A stretch of 64,000 bases of DNA from Alkalihalobacterium sp048323755 (GCF_048323755.1 NZ_JBLWFS010000002.1:248001-312000); one strand, 5' to 3'. Positions 17,828 to 27,768 are shown, counted from the stretch's first letter. Notes: generated by a model from the sequence alone, not told the origin. Numbers and translations are program-made.

Positions 17828-19540
17828 ATGAGGTCTATAGGAAAAAAGAAGATAAAAAAAGGAAAGAAACGTTTCATCGGTATTCAGTTTAAACTTTTAG
17901 GTGGTTTAGCATTCGTTCTGGGTTTATTCTTTATTGGATTTATTCTTAATTTTTATCAGTATCAAGTAGTAGATGAACATAGAAGTGACATGGAGTTAAT
18001 TAGTGATAGAACTGTTCAGATATCAGAGATTGGCTCTTTATTTCAATATAAGTACATAGCTATAACCGATGTTGACTACCATGGGGTTATTAATCAAAAT
18101 ATGTATCGGCAAAATGATTATAAACTTCATGAAACATTAGAAACTATTGAAGATGTAATGGTGACTGAAGCCGAACAGCAATTATATCAATCGCTTTTAC
18201 TTTATAACTCCCAATTTGACAGTAGGGTCGATGCGATCCTTGAAGGATTAACGGGCACCAATGCACAAACGATGCAGCAACTTGCGTTAATTCGGAATGA
18301 AACAATCAATGCAGTTAATGAATTAGATGCTATCTTAAAAAACCGGATGATTGAGACAAGTACTAATTTAAATAATGCGATTACTTTAGCCGTCATTATT
18401 AGTGTGATTTCATTTATCGTATCAGCAGTACTTGGTGGCATTATATTCTATGCTTTATCACGATCTATTAAACAATCAATTCACAGTACGTTAACTGTCG
18501 CAACAGAAGTAAGTAAAGGAAATCTTTTAGCCGAAGAAATTAAAGTTCGATCTAAAGATGAATTAGGTATGTTAGCAACAGCAATAAACGAAATGACACG
18601 CAACTTGCGTGATCTTGTAGCTAATATTACGTCGACTTCACAAAATGTTTCCGCCGCAAGCCATGAGCTCGTTTCTTCATCAGAAGAAGTGAATGCAGGG
18701 TCGCAAGAAGTGGCCGGTTCATTACAAGAAATGGCTAGTGGACAAACTCAGTTGAATCAATCGATCAATCAATCAGCAACCATCTTTCAGGAGATGGAAG
18801 AGCGCTTGAAACAAGTACAGGACTCTACACAAACGATCGTATCCGCTGTCCAAACATCTAATGAAAAAGCAACTGTTGGAAAAGACAAGCTCGAAGATTC
18901 GATCTTGTCGATGGAAAACATTCGCAAGCAAAATGAAGAGAATGTTGTTGTCATTGAAGAATTAGGGAGAAATTCAACGGAAATTCAAAATATCGTGCAA
19001 ATGATCCAGGAGATTTCCGCACAAACGAATTTGTTATCCTTAAATGCAAATATCGAAGCAGCTCGTGCTGGAGAAGCTGGAAAAGGTTTCGCAGTCGTTG
19101 CAGATGAAATTCGTAAACTTTCTGCTCAAAGTGAGAAAGCAGCAAATACGATTTCTGAAATTATTAACCGAATATCTACACAAGTCGGATATTCCATTGA
19201 AAAGTCACATGCTAGTACAACTATGATTAAACATGGTGAACAAGTCATACAAGAAACAGGCTTATCTTTTGAGGAAATTTTAACATCAGTAAAACAAGTA
19301 CTATCGCAATCAAGTCAAATTAACGAAATGGTGATGTCTGTTAATAGCTTAAGTCAAAACATTTTAGCGACTGTAAATGAAATTCAAAACATTTCTACAA
19401 TTGCTAATGACAGCACTGACAGTATCTCAGCTACAATGGAGCAACAAGTAGCAACCATGGAAAGCGTAACACAATCAGCAGAAGAATTATCTATCATTGC
19501 GACTGAACTTGAACAAAAAATCTCAAACTTTAAAGTGTAA
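17828..19540 (+). CDS. Methyl-accepting chemotaxis protein
   Basis: A 570-aa chemoreceptor. A basic N-terminus precedes membrane helix 1 (about 25-47), an extracellular four-helix-bundle type sensor (about 48-183), membrane helix 2 (about 184-208), a HAMP domain (about 210-263) and a cytoplasmic signalling domain. The latter has the conserved tip EISAQTNLLSLNANIEAARAGEAGK (broken here as EISAQTNLLSLNANIEA, RAGEAGK) and KGFAVVADEIRKLSAQS, which contact CheA and CheW. The small sensor has no Cache fold, so the ligand is unknown. The start has AAGGTGAG. Confidence 0.93.
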   Translation: MRSIGKKKIKKGKKRFIGIQFKLLGGLAFVLGLFFIGFILNFYQYQVVDEHRSDMELISDRTVQISEIGSLFQYKYIAITDVDYHGVINQNMYRQNDYKLHETLETIEDVMVTEAEQQLYQSLLLYNSQFDSRVDAILEGLTGTNAQTMQQLALIRNETINAVNELDAILKNRMIETSTNLNNAITLAVIISVISFIVSAVLGGIIFYALSRSIKQSIHSTLTVATEVSKGNLLAEEIKVRSKDELGMLATAINEMTRNLRDLVANITSTSQNVSAASHELVSSSEEVNAGSQEVAGSLQEMASGQTQLNQSINQSATIFQEMEERLKQVQDSTQTIVSAVQTSNEKATVGKDKLEDSILSMENIRKQNEENVVVIEELGRNSTEIQNIVQMIQEISAQTNLLSLNANIEAARAGEAGKGFAVVADEIRKLSAQSEKAANTISEIINRISTQVGYSIEKSHASTTMIKHGEQVIQETGLSFEEILTSVKQVLSQSSQINEMVMSVNSLSQNILATVNEIQNISTIANDSTDSISATMEQQVATMESVTQSAEELSIIATELEQKISNFKV

Positions 19541-19548
19541 TAAAGAAA

Positions 19549-19600
19549 AGGCCTGTTAGCTAGAGATGACGACTCTCTTACTAGCAGGCCTTGTTAATTT
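19549..19600. terminator. Terminator between the chemoreceptor gene and pbpF
   Basis: AAGGCCTGTTAGCTAGAGA pairs imperfectly with TCTCTTACTAGCAGGCCTT. A T-rich tail on both strands (TTGTTAATTTATTT and TTTCTTTATT) suits the convergent genes. Confidence 0.65.
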
Positions 19601-19739
19601 ATTTAATGAGTGAATTTTAATTTTTTTGACATAATGAAGCATTACTTGGTCTAATAGAAACACTATCAGTTGGACATAATTTGGACAATAAAAATTCAAA
19701 ACGGACAATAAATCGTGCCAGTGGACTAGGCTGCTAGTA

Positions 19740-21887
19740 TTAAAAACCAAATGGACCTGACACAGAAGATAGATTAGATGCTGGTCCCTCCCGGTCTGTT
19801 AAATAATCATATGGGACAACGAAATATTCGTGCAATCGGAATAAGTTAATACTTCTTACCAAATATTCACCGCTCCCATCAACGAACCCTATTTTTTGTG
19901 CACCCTGTTCATTCGTGACTTCATAAATGTGATAGCGAACTCGTTCATCAGCTGTAGGTGTCCACGATAACTTAACACTTAAAACCCGTCTCCCTCCAAA
20001 AACTAACGAAGCTTTAAGGTCTGAAATTTTCTCAAGGTGAATAGCCGGCTCAAGATCATTTACTGCCACTGACTTTTCAAAACGGGCAGTTTTGAGATCA
20101 TCGGGCAATTCATTCAAGATTTCTTTAAATAATGCTGTAGGATAGCTGCTTCCGCCTTGTAAATAGGATGTTTCTGTCGTACGGTCATGCCCCATCCAAA
20201 TGGATCCAACTACTTTTGGGGTGTAGCCTGCAAACCAGGCATCTCTTGTACCACCACTTACAGCCGTAAACGAAGTTGTCCCAGTTTTCCCAGCTAAAGG
20301 TTCACTTGTAACTCCAGAAGTACCCGTTCCTTCGTTAACTACTAATTCAAGCATTCTCGTTAAGTACCACGCTGTCTGTTCAGAAAATACTTGTTGTTCA
20401 CGATTTTCAACGTTTACAAGTAGTTCTCCATTACGATCATACAACTCTTTAATAAAATAATGGTCCGTGTACGTTCCTTCATGTGCTAGTGTACGGTAAG
20501 CTTTTGTTATTTCAAGGGGTGTATATCCTTCTGTCATACCTCCTAACGCTAGAGCCAATCCATCATCTTCAGTACCTAGACCGAGTTGCTCCAGATATGT
20601 TTTTCCTCGATCGATTCCTAATTCATTAAACAACCAAACCGCAGGTGCATTTAATGAATGTGTTAGGGCATCGACCATTGGTACTTCTCCTTTATACTCA
20701 TTCGTGAAATTTCTCGGTTCATATCCATCATAATCAAGTAGTTCATCACTTAACATCGAATATGGATGATATTGACCTGTTTCAATCGCTGGCCCAAAAA
20801 TAGCTAAAGGTTTAATGACTGACCCTGGCTGACGTCTTACATTGACTCGATTAATTCCTTTACTTACATACTCTCTGCCACCTTGTACCGCAAGAACTCC
20901 ACCTGTTTCAACATCCATTAGAACAATTGAACTTTCGACGTTAGGATCTTGACCAGGGAAAAATTCATTTTGCTGAAACTTTTCATAAACACTTTCTTGC
21001 AGTTCCTTTCTCATCGGTACAACAATTGTATATCCACCCGTTAATAACTCTTCGTTTGAGATTTGATATCGTTGTTCGGCTTCATCCAGAACCATATCGA
21101 TATAGGTTAAGTATTCTTCTTTTTTACTAACTGTATTTCGTTGCACTGAAACCGTTTTTCCCTGCAGCCGAACAGCTTCTTCTGCTGATAAATAGCCTCT
21201 TCGTTCCATTACACTTAGGACAACATCTCTTCTTTGTTTACTTCTTTCAGGATAGGTGATCGGCGAAAAAGCATTCGGTGCTTTCGGAAGCGCTGCTAAT
21301 AAAGCTCCTTCTTCGATCGTCAATTCACTTACATCCTTATCGAAATATAGTTTAGATGCTGCTTGAATCCCATAAGCTCCATGTCCAAAGTAGATGCGAT
21401 TTAAATAAAATTCTAGAATTTCTGATTTACTATATTTATGTTCTAAGTTCATCGCAATAAGAACTTCTTTTGTCTTCCGCCAGAACGTTTTTTCATGGCT
21501 GAGGAAAGTGTTTTTAGCAAGTTGTTGTGTAATCGTACTTCCACCTTCAACTTTAGCGCCTGCTAGTATATCTCGATACAAAGCTCTAGTGATCGCTCGA
21601 AAATCAATGCCTTGGTGGTCATAGAAACGTGCATCTTCTATTGCCACAAACGCATCTTGTACATGTTGAGGTACTTCTTGAATAGAAACTAATTGACGAT
21701 TTTCTATAAATAATTTCGTTAATAAATTCCCATCTTCGTCTATTAATGAAGATGAGCTGTGCATGACTAGCTTTTTATCATCAATGACATAATTCCCAGC
21801 TAAAATAATTGAAAAATAAATAATAAATCCTAATCCGATCGCTACTAATACAGCGAGAAAACTAAGAAGTAGTCGTTTTTTCGTCAT
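19740..21887 (-). CDS. pbpF: Class A penicillin-binding protein PbpF (PBP1A/2c family)
   Basis: A bifunctional peptidoglycan synthase of 715 aa. One N-terminal membrane anchor (about 8-32) precedes the GT51 glycosyltransferase with AIEDARFYDHQGID and EGGSTITQQLAKNTF. The transpeptidase has SxxK in RQPGSVIKPLAIF, SxN in THSLNAPAV and KTG in LAGKTGTTSF. A short fibronectin-like C-terminal tail follows. In B. subtilis, pbpF lies close to hemEHY and has a sporulation role, so context supports the symbol. I choose the ATG at 21887 (AAAGGTGATG site). Confidence 0.93.
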   Translation of the reverse strand: MTKKRLLLSFLAVLVAIGLGFIIYFSIILAGNYVIDDKKLVMHSSSSLIDEDGNLLTKLFIENRQLVSIQEVPQHVQDAFVAIEDARFYDHQGIDFRAITRALYRDILAGAKVEGGSTITQQLAKNTFLSHEKTFWRKTKEVLIAMNLEHKYSKSEILEFYLNRIYFGHGAYGIQAASKLYFDKDVSELTIEEGALLAALPKAPNAFSPITYPERSKQRRDVVLSVMERRGYLSAEEAVRLQGKTVSVQRNTVSKKEEYLTYIDMVLDEAEQRYQISNEELLTGGYTIVVPMRKELQESVYEKFQQNEFFPGQDPNVESSIVLMDVETGGVLAVQGGREYVSKGINRVNVRRQPGSVIKPLAIFGPAIETGQYHPYSMLSDELLDYDGYEPRNFTNEYKGEVPMVDALTHSLNAPAVWLFNELGIDRGKTYLEQLGLGTEDDGLALALGGMTEGYTPLEITKAYRTLAHEGTYTDHYFIKELYDRNGELLVNVENREQQVFSEQTAWYLTRMLELVVNEGTGTSGVTSEPLAGKTGTTSFTAVSGGTRDAWFAGYTPKVVGSIWMGHDRTTETSYLQGGSSYPTALFKEILNELPDDLKTARFEKSVAVNDLEPAIHLEKISDLKASLVFGGRRVLSVKLSWTPTADERVRYHIYEVTNEQGAQKIGFVDGSGEYLVRSINLFRLHEYFVVPYDYLTDREGPASNLSSVSGPFGF

Positions 21888-21996
21888 GATCATCACCTTT
21901 TGTCGAATCCGGTTAAGTGTAATTATAATATAGTTTGACTATGAATTAAAACAAAGAGCGTGAAATCAACATTATAGAAACCACATATGACCAAAG

Positions 21997-22036
21997 AAAA
22001 AACTGCCTAAGCGTATACAATACACGTAGACAGTTT
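21997..22036 (-). terminator. Terminator after liaR
   Basis: The minus-strand stem AAACTGTCTACGTGTAT / ATACGCTTAGGCAGTTT has a 3-nt loop and is followed by TTTTTCTTT, directly after the liaR stop. Confidence 0.75.
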
Positions 22037-22037
22037 C

Positions 22038-22670
22038 TTAATTTACTAGACCATGACGATGTGCATAAATAGCGATTTGCGTCCGGTCGTCAACATTTAG
22101 TTTCGCTAATATATTACTTACATGAGTTTTTACCGTTTTAATTCCTATATATAACTCATCAGCAATTTCTTGATTCGTTTTACCAATTCCGATGAGCTTT
22201 AGGACATCTAATTCTCTTGGTGTTAATTCCTCATGCATCAATTTCTTTTGCTGGGTTCGCATTCGTTGCATCATTTTATTCGTCACTTGAGACTCAACAA
22301 CCGATTTGCCTTCAAATGCAGCTCTAATTGCTTGTGCAATTTCAGGTGCTCTTGTCGTTTTTAATAAGTAACTAAACGCACCCGCCTCGATAACGGGATA
22401 TACTTTTTCATCATCCACAAAGCTTGTTAGTACGATCACTTTCACATTCGGGAATTGACTTGTAATTTGCTTTGTTGCTTCAATTCCGTCCATCACCTCC
22501 ATAACTAAGTCCATTAAGATAACATCCGGTTGTAATTGTAAAGCAAGTGTTACACCTTCTTTTCCATTAGAAGCTTCTCCTACTACCTCAATATCTTCTT
22601 CCGTTGATAAGTATGCACTTAACCCCATTCGAACCATTTCATGATCATCAACAAGTAATACTTTAATCAA
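22038..22670 (-). CDS. liaR: Response regulator LiaR
   Basis: A 210-aa NarL-type regulator. The receiver domain has DDHEMVRMGL, the phospho-acceptor Asp in VILMDLVMEVMDG and Lys in YLLKTT; the C-terminal LuxR-type HTH reads LTPRELDVLKLIGIGKTNQEI. It activates the lia promoter during cell-wall antibiotic stress. I place the start at the TTG at 22670: it gives the usual LiaR N-terminus MIKVLLVDDHE and has AGGGGTG at correct spacing, whereas the ATG two codons upstream is too close to that site. It is last in the lia operon. Confidence 0.93.
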   Translation of the reverse strand: MIKVLLVDDHEMVRMGLSAYLSTEEDIEVVGEASNGKEGVTLALQLQPDVILMDLVMEVMDGIEATKQITSQFPNVKVIVLTSFVDDEKVYPVIEAGAFSYLLKTTRAPEIAQAIRAAFEGKSVVESQVTNKMMQRMRTQQKKLMHEELTPRELDVLKLIGIGKTNQEIADELYIGIKTVKTHVSNILAKLNVDDRTQIAIYAHRHGLVN

Positions 22671-22720
22671 ATCCATTCACCCCTAACTGCATCTAGATAA
22701 ACATAATATATTCCCCTTTA

Positions 22721-23767
22721 TTAAAGTAGGACGAGAGGTACCATTGCTTCAACTTGGGTTCCTTTATTAGGGATCGATATAATTTCTAACGTCCCTCCAA
22801 TTTCAGTCACCCGCTCTTTCATCGTCTGTAAACCGTACGAGCCCATTTTTTGATCAGTAAATTCAAATCCAATTCCATTATCAATTATTTTTAACCGAAG
22901 TTGATCATGTATTTGTCTTAATTGAAACTCAATTCGACTTGCTTTCGCGTGACGCAAAATATTTGATAACGCTTCTTGTACAACTCGGAACAGTTGATCT
23001 TCTATCCCTTTTGGTATAGGGTTCGTTCTTTCAATTTTCGCATCAATTTTCAGGCCATGTTTCGAATTAATTTCAACTAATAATTCTTGAATTCCTTCCT
23101 GTAAATCCTTCCCTTCGAGATGTGCAGGCCGTAAATGTAAGAGTAGTGCTCTCATTTCAGATTGTGCAGTCGATGCCATTTGTTCAACCATTTCAATTTG
23201 TTGGGTTGCTTTTTTTAAATCCTTGTCTAAAGTGTGTGGCAGTGCTGCTGTCATCATGGATATCGCAAATAGTTGTTGACTAACTGCGTCATGCAAATCC
23301 CTAGCAAGACGTTGCCTTTCTTCGTTTATCGCAGATTGTTTAATCGTCTCCTGCCACTCTACGCGTTCTGTTGATAACTTTTGTAACGATATGACCTGGC
23401 TTTCTACTCTTTTAACCATTTCATTGAGCTGTTTTCCTACCAATCCTACTTCATCGGCACCAAGATCGGGAAAGCGATACGAGAAATTACCACGCTCTAG
23501 CGACAATGTCCCCTGTTGTAAGATTTCTAACCTTTTTTTCACCTTATCTCCAGCCATATATCCGAAAGCACCGCCAATGAATATGGATATAACTGGAATA
23601 ACCAGAACCAAAGGAATTCCAAATAACTTCTTGCGGAGGAGAACAGCCAGCCCCTCTGCTTCTCCATACGTTAAAATAAATACAGCAAACAACGCAGTAA
23701 GTAAGCTGATCCAAATTGAATTTCGAACCATTTGCCATTGAATATTAACCAGAAGAACTCGTTTCAT
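22721..23767 (-). CDS. liaS: Sensor histidine kinase LiaS
   Basis: A 348-aa kinase with two N-terminal membrane helices and almost no extracellular loop, an intramembrane-sensing layout. A HAMP region (about 75-125) is followed by a HisKA_3 domain with the phospho-histidine in RLARDLHDAVSQQLF, then an HATPase domain (VVQEALSNILRHAKAS, IIDNGIGF, YGLQTMKERVTEIGG). Its ATG overlaps the liaF stop (TAATG). LiaF inhibits LiaS and LiaS phosphorylates LiaR. Confidence 0.94.
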   Translation of the reverse strand: MKRVLLVNIQWQMVRNSIWISLLTALFAVFILTYGEAEGLAVLLRKKLFGIPLVLVIPVISIFIGGAFGYMAGDKVKKRLEILQQGTLSLERGNFSYRFPDLGADEVGLVGKQLNEMVKRVESQVISLQKLSTERVEWQETIKQSAINEERQRLARDLHDAVSQQLFAISMMTAALPHTLDKDLKKATQQIEMVEQMASTAQSEMRALLLHLRPAHLEGKDLQEGIQELLVEINSKHGLKIDAKIERTNPIPKGIEDQLFRVVQEALSNILRHAKASRIEFQLRQIHDQLRLKIIDNGIGFEFTDQKMGSYGLQTMKERVTEIGGTLEIISIPNKGTQVEAMVPLVLL

Positions 23768-24573
23768 TACACGTACCTCACATCTATATCTCCAATGAGG
23801 AGTGATAACACAAGCTTAACGCGACGAGGGGCTTGTTTGTAATCTTTAGTCGCGACCGCAATATTACGATTAATGCCACTTTGTCTGCTATCTAAAATAT
23901 CCAAGTCACCAACCGTAACCATTGCTTGTACAGAGAGATCTAAGTCATATGGGACGTACACATCGATATCTCCAATCCAACCATGTATAACAATAACCGT
24001 TTCACCTTCTGGAATAATCGCTTTTGAAAGGTCGATTTTGATATCGCCAATTCCATTTCGTATGTTCATATCTTGCAGTTCATAACGGTCTGATAATAAT
24101 CGAAAATCTCCTATGAGTGCACTTCTAAATGAAGGTGTAGTATGAACTTTTTTTACTGGTTCCTCTAGTTTTGGTTTTTCTTTTGTAAAGGAAACTTCCT
24201 CTACAAGTTCATCAACTGACTTTACAAGTTCATCAATTTCTTTATCAAGATTATTGTCATTGGACTCAGTGTCTTTTGTTTTTTCATGCCCGGTTAACAA
24301 CTTATAGCCAAAGTAAATAAATACAACGGCAATAATTATACCGGTAATATTAACGCCTACTACATTGTCAAAGAACGTAACTAAACTAATTAATAAAAAG
24401 ATAATACTTAACCATCTGTGACCTTTCCGATAAAAAAATAGACCGATAACAAAAAAAATAAGGGGACCGATTAACAATCCTAGATGAAAGTTAAATCCTA
24501 TCGTGTTCAACAATGCACTAATTCCAATGAGTATGATAATAATACCTATGATTACATTTCTTGACGTGTGCAT
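23767..24573 (-). CDS. liaF: LiaF, membrane inhibitor of LiaRS
   Basis: A 268-aa protein with about four N-terminal membrane helices (residues 7-95), an acidic linker (about 100-140) and a soluble C-terminal beta-rich domain with repeated IGDIKID-like strands (GIGDIKIDLSKAI, GWIGDIDVYVPYDL, LLIGDIDVRYV). In B. subtilis LiaF keeps LiaS inactive without stress. It is directly coupled to liaS and 42 nt downstream of liaG. In B. subtilis, liaGFSR are also transcribed at a low constitutive level. Confidence 0.93.
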   Translation of the reverse strand: MHTSRNVIIGIIIILIGISALLNTIGFNFHLGLLIGPLIFFVIGLFFYRKGHRWLSIIFLLISLVTFFDNVVGVNITGIIIAVVFIYFGYKLLTGHEKTKDTESNDNNLDKEIDELVKSVDELVEEVSFTKEKPKLEEPVKKVHTTPSFRSALIGDFRLLSDRYELQDMNIRNGIGDIKIDLSKAIIPEGETVIVIHGWIGDIDVYVPYDLDLSVQAMVTVGDLDILDSRQSGINRNIAVATKDYKQAPRRVKLVLSLLIGDIDVRYV

Positions 24574-24615
24574 TTTTCGTTCCTCCTTCCTATAAGCCTT
24601 ACTTTGTTTTGTTAC

Positions 24616-25467
24616 TTAGTCAATTCGAATATCGCCTATTGTAGTCGATACTCTTACTTTGTTTTCACCATGATTTACAATACCTTTATACGTCTTACCG
24701 CTTTGTTCCAGCATAACCGGAATATTTATAGAAACGTCTCCTAATGTCGTGCTTGCATTAAGTTCAAAAGAAGGTTCAGGAATCGATATCCGGACATCAC
24801 CTGCAGTCGTTTTCAGCTCAATGTCACCATTTTCTCGTTCATATTCTACTGTAATATCTCCAGCTGTATTTGTCCCTTTTAAATCTCCTGTAAACCGCTC
24901 AATCCGAAAGTCACCTGCAGTTCCTTTCATCTCAGTACTCACTGAATTTAAATCATAAGCATGAAAATCACCTGCCGTACCTTGAAAAGTAAGGTGATCA
25001 ATAGAACCTGTTAACCCTTTAACATCACCTGCTGTCATTTTAATATCTAACTCTGCCAAGGTAAGCGGTGAATGAAACCTTAGATCTCCAACTGTATTCT
25101 GGATGCTCACAGACTTAGTATAATGTTCAGGTATAAGGATATCGACGGATGACTTGCTAACATTGAAGAACTGCCACCTTTTATTACTTTTAATATCTAC
25201 TTCTAAAGTCGAATTTCTCGCCTCTGATTGGATATGATAATCAGAAGAATTCCCTTTTACTTCCAGTATTAATTTTTCACCCGGATACTGACGAATTTTC
25301 AGATCCGCCACAGATGTAGTAATAGAGAGTTTATCATAGTCATTGATATGAATCCCTTGTTCACTGACCGTACTTGTTCGATTAGAGCTTAATAAGGGTT
25401 GAATAATTGTACCGAATGCAATTATGATTCCGATAAAAATAAGCAATACTCCTAAGGATCGTTTCAT
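24616..25467 (-). CDS. liaG: LiaG-like DUF4097 beta-repeat protein
   Basis: A 283-aa protein with one N-terminal membrane anchor (about 5-25) and an extracytoplasmic DUF4097 domain built from repeated strand pairs, each ending in AGD or GD: TAGDVKG, TAGDFHAYD, TAGDFRIE, TAGDITVEY, TAGDVRISI, TLGDVSINI, TIGDIRID. The spacing of about 20 residues suggests a right-handed beta-helix. Its place between liaH and liaF and its topology fit LiaG, whose function is unknown. Symbol by synteny. Confidence 0.85.
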   Translation of the reverse strand: MKRSLGVLLIFIGIIIAFGTIIQPLLSSNRTSTVSEQGIHINDYDKLSITTSVADLKIRQYPGEKLILEVKGNSSDYHIQSEARNSTLEVDIKSNKRWQFFNVSKSSVDILIPEHYTKSVSIQNTVGDLRFHSPLTLAELDIKMTAGDVKGLTGSIDHLTFQGTAGDFHAYDLNSVSTEMKGTAGDFRIERFTGDLKGTNTAGDITVEYERENGDIELKTTAGDVRISIPEPSFELNASTTLGDVSINIPVMLEQSGKTYKGIVNHGENKVRVSTTIGDIRID

Positions 25468-25572
25468 ACCTTCACCCTCTCTTTCAAGTCTCCTTCATTT
25501 TACTATAGCTATGAGAAATGAAGATAGGAGAATTTTCCTTTTCTCCTACCTTATTTTCTCTGGAGGTTACCC

Positions 25573-26241
25573 TTAGGTTGTAGTTTGAGAGTGAATTTTT
25601 TCTTTCAACTTATTTAATTCTTGTTCGACCTCCTCGTTATATTCGATCTGACTCGTTTGACTGCTTAATAGAACATCTCGTTTATTTCTGTTTAGGTTAA
25701 TAGTCGTCTCCATTTCAAAGATTTTCTGTTCCATGCGTTCAAATCCTGCCTGAGCTTTTTCATGATCAAAGCGGTTCATTGCTTGGTCCATAGATTGTTT
25801 TGTCTTTGCAGCGTTGGCTCTTGCGATTAAAACAACTTTTTTATCTTTCATTTCTTGATACTTCTCTCTCATCTCATATAACTGATCTTTTAACTCAGCT
25901 ATTTTCTCATCATTTTGTACACAAACGTCCCCATAATAAGATACTTTTTCTTCATATTGCTTTTTCGATAATAAGGCTTTCTTGGCTAGCTCTTCCTCTC
26001 CAGCTTTCAATGCTAGTTCCGCTTGTTGCCCGCGTTTCTTCATCAATTCAACAGCCTCATTTTTCTGCTTTTCGAAGTTTGCTTTAATTGTCATTTGCTT
26101 CGTAATTGCTTTTTCTGCTGAGGCTATTTCTTTTTCCATGTCACGTAAGTACTGGTTCAACATCACGACTGGATTTTCTATTTGATCTAGGCCTTCATGA
26201 ATCGTAGCTACCGTTAAATCGCGTATTCGTTTAAATATCAT
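25573..26241 (-). CDS. liaH: LiaH, phage-shock protein A family
   Basis: A 222-aa PspA/IM30 (ESCRT-III-like) protein, almost wholly coiled-coil (LEQ/KKM-rich helices from residue 25 to 218), starting MIFKRIRDLTVATIHEGLD, whose amphipathic N-terminal helix docks on membranes. It forms large oligomers that protect the membrane when the Lia system is induced by agents such as bacitracin or daptomycin. It lies 12 nt downstream of liaI, its membrane anchor. Confidence 0.95.
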   Translation of the reverse strand: MIFKRIRDLTVATIHEGLDQIENPVVMLNQYLRDMEKEIASAEKAITKQMTIKANFEKQKNEAVELMKKRGQQAELALKAGEEELAKKALLSKKQYEEKVSYYGDVCVQNDEKIAELKDQLYEMREKYQEMKDKKVVLIARANAAKTKQSMDQAMNRFDHEKAQAGFERMEQKIFEMETTINLNRNKRDVLLSSQTSQIEYNEEVEQELNKLKEKIHSQTTT

Positions 26242-26253
26242 TATTATTTCCTC

Positions 26254-26673
26254 CTAAGATTTCAAATGGTTTTTTTCTAAAAATTTATTCCACTCATCAT
26301 CGAAAGCATCTTTGCTCTTTTGCGTTGCATCCGATGTTGCTGCTGCTACTTCTTGGTCTTGGTCAACCAATCTTTTCGTTTTCTCACCTGTCACTAGTCG
26401 ATAACCAAAATAAATGATTATTGCTGCAATGAAGATGCCCGCAAATATATGAAGGTGACCAATGGCAAGAAGTAATCCAAAAATTAAAATGGCCATTCCG
26501 AGCAAATTAGATCCGTGATCTGATTTCATTTTTCGATACCCATAAATAACGAGGAGTACCGATATCGCTAATCCAATTAACCCCCCAAGTTGAATCCCTA
26601 ATGTTTGTAAGAAAAGATTTGCTCCAATAAAAAGAAGAATAATCCCTACTATCGCTTTACCAGTCCAATTCAT
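26254..26673 (-). CDS. liaI: LiaI, small membrane anchor of LiaH
   Basis: A 139-aa protein with three to four hydrophobic segments (about 5-25, 30-45, 55-70, 72-95) and a hydrophilic C-terminus (VAAATSDATQKSKDAFDDEW). It resembles the N-terminal half of LiaF, as LiaI of B. subtilis does. It is the first gene of the lia operon, with GGAGGCGAG before the start, and recruits LiaH to the membrane. Confidence 0.88.
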   Translation of the reverse strand: MNWTGKAIVGIILLFIGANLFLQTLGIQLGGLIGLAISVLLVIYGYRKMKSDHGSNLLGMAILIFGLLLAIGHLHIFAGIFIAAIIIYFGYRLVTGEKTKRLVDQDQEVAAATSDATQKSKDAFDDEWNKFLEKNHLKS

Positions 26674-26704
26674 TTTCTCGCCTCCTTTGTCTTAAGCTAC
26701 CTTT

Positions 26705-26790
26705 ATTGTAAACATTCAAAAGAGCAACGATAACGAGCATGAGAACGGTTTTACTATCAGCCTTGAGACGGATTGTTTTTCAGACTAACT
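26705..26790 (-). promoter_or_regulatory. Candidate lia promoter with upstream LiaR-binding region
   Basis: On the minus strand TACAAT (26705-26710) has a poor -35, TTATCG (26728-26733), at 17 bp, as expected for an activator-dependent promoter. Upstream, at 26753-26790, lies TTAGTCTG ... CCGTCTCAAGGC, an imperfect symmetrical stretch where LiaR would bind. I cannot confirm a match to the LiaR consensus. Confidence 0.35.
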
Positions 26791-26964
26791 TCACAAATAC
26801 TACACATTTTTTAAGTATCATGAAATTGTAACGTCCATTCATTTTCTTCCTTTAAGGAAAATCAGTTATAATGACGGTATTACATGAATACTTGTCTGAC
26901 TACTTCATAGACTCCTTAAAAGTAAGAGTTCGAACTAAAAAGTGGAAATATTAAACGAGGTGAG

Positions 26965-27684
26965 ATGATGACAGAAATTACAATATGGTTAGCCTTCTTC
27001 GCAGGAGTTATTTCATTTTTATCTCCTTGTATCTTCCCATTAGTGCCCGCTTATTTAGCACAACTAACGGGAACTTCAGTAAGTGACAATCAAATACAAG
27101 CAGATCGGTCCTTAATCCTTTCACGAAGTATTGGATTTATTATTGGTTTTACTATTATTTTTGTAATGCTCGGGGCCTCTTCTACGTTTATTGGAAGGGT
27201 ATTTCTTGAGAATCAGCTATTGATCCAACAAATCGGTGGAATTATCATTGTTGTTTTTGGGCTACAAATGGCAGGGATTATTTCAATATCGATGCTTCTC
27301 AGCGAAAAACGTTTTAAAAATACACCGAAGAAATCAACAAGCTTTGCAAACTCTGTATTTTTTGGCTTATTTTTTGGTGCAGGCTGGTCACCGTGTATTG
27401 GACTCGTCCTATCGTCAATTCTATTATTAGCGATGGAATCAGAAACGATGTTTAAAGGAATGTTTATGCTATTCATTTACTCCATGGGACTTGGAGTTCC
27501 ATTTATTCTTGTTGCGTTATTATGGTCGAGGTCACTTCACAAACTACGAAAATTAAACCGTATCATTCCAAAGATCCAAAAAGTAAGTGGGTATATTTTA
27601 ATCATTCTTGGGATCTTACTGTTTACCGGAAAATTTGCAGCCATTGCGGCTTACTTAACTCGTTTCCAACTCTTTAACCTCTAA
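26965..27684 (+). CDS. ccdA: CcdA-type cytochrome c biogenesis / thiol-disulfide transport protein
   Basis: A 239-aa polytopic membrane protein (six helices) that carries reducing equivalents from cytoplasmic thioredoxin to the outside, needed for cytochrome c maturation and, in Bacillus, for late spore synthesis. The two active cysteines are in helices 1 and 4: FLSPCIFPLVPAY and AGWSPCIGLVL, both in the family SPC context. GAGGTGAG lies before the start. It is divergent from the lia operon. B. subtilis ccdA is elsewhere, so this could be a paralogue. Confidence 0.88.
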   Translation: MMTEITIWLAFFAGVISFLSPCIFPLVPAYLAQLTGTSVSDNQIQADRSLILSRSIGFIIGFTIIFVMLGASSTFIGRVFLENQLLIQQIGGIIIVVFGLQMAGIISISMLLSEKRFKNTPKKSTSFANSVFFGLFFGAGWSPCIGLVLSSILLLAMESETMFKGMFMLFIYSMGLGVPFILVALLWSRSLHKLRKLNRIIPKIQKVSGYILIILGILLFTGKFAAIAAYLTRFQLFNL

Positions 27685-27768
27685 AACAATAGAATTAGAG
27701 GAATATTTCAATCACTCCTCGAAGTATGATGTTAAGAAAGCCATTTTCTTAGTGTTGGGGTGATAGTT

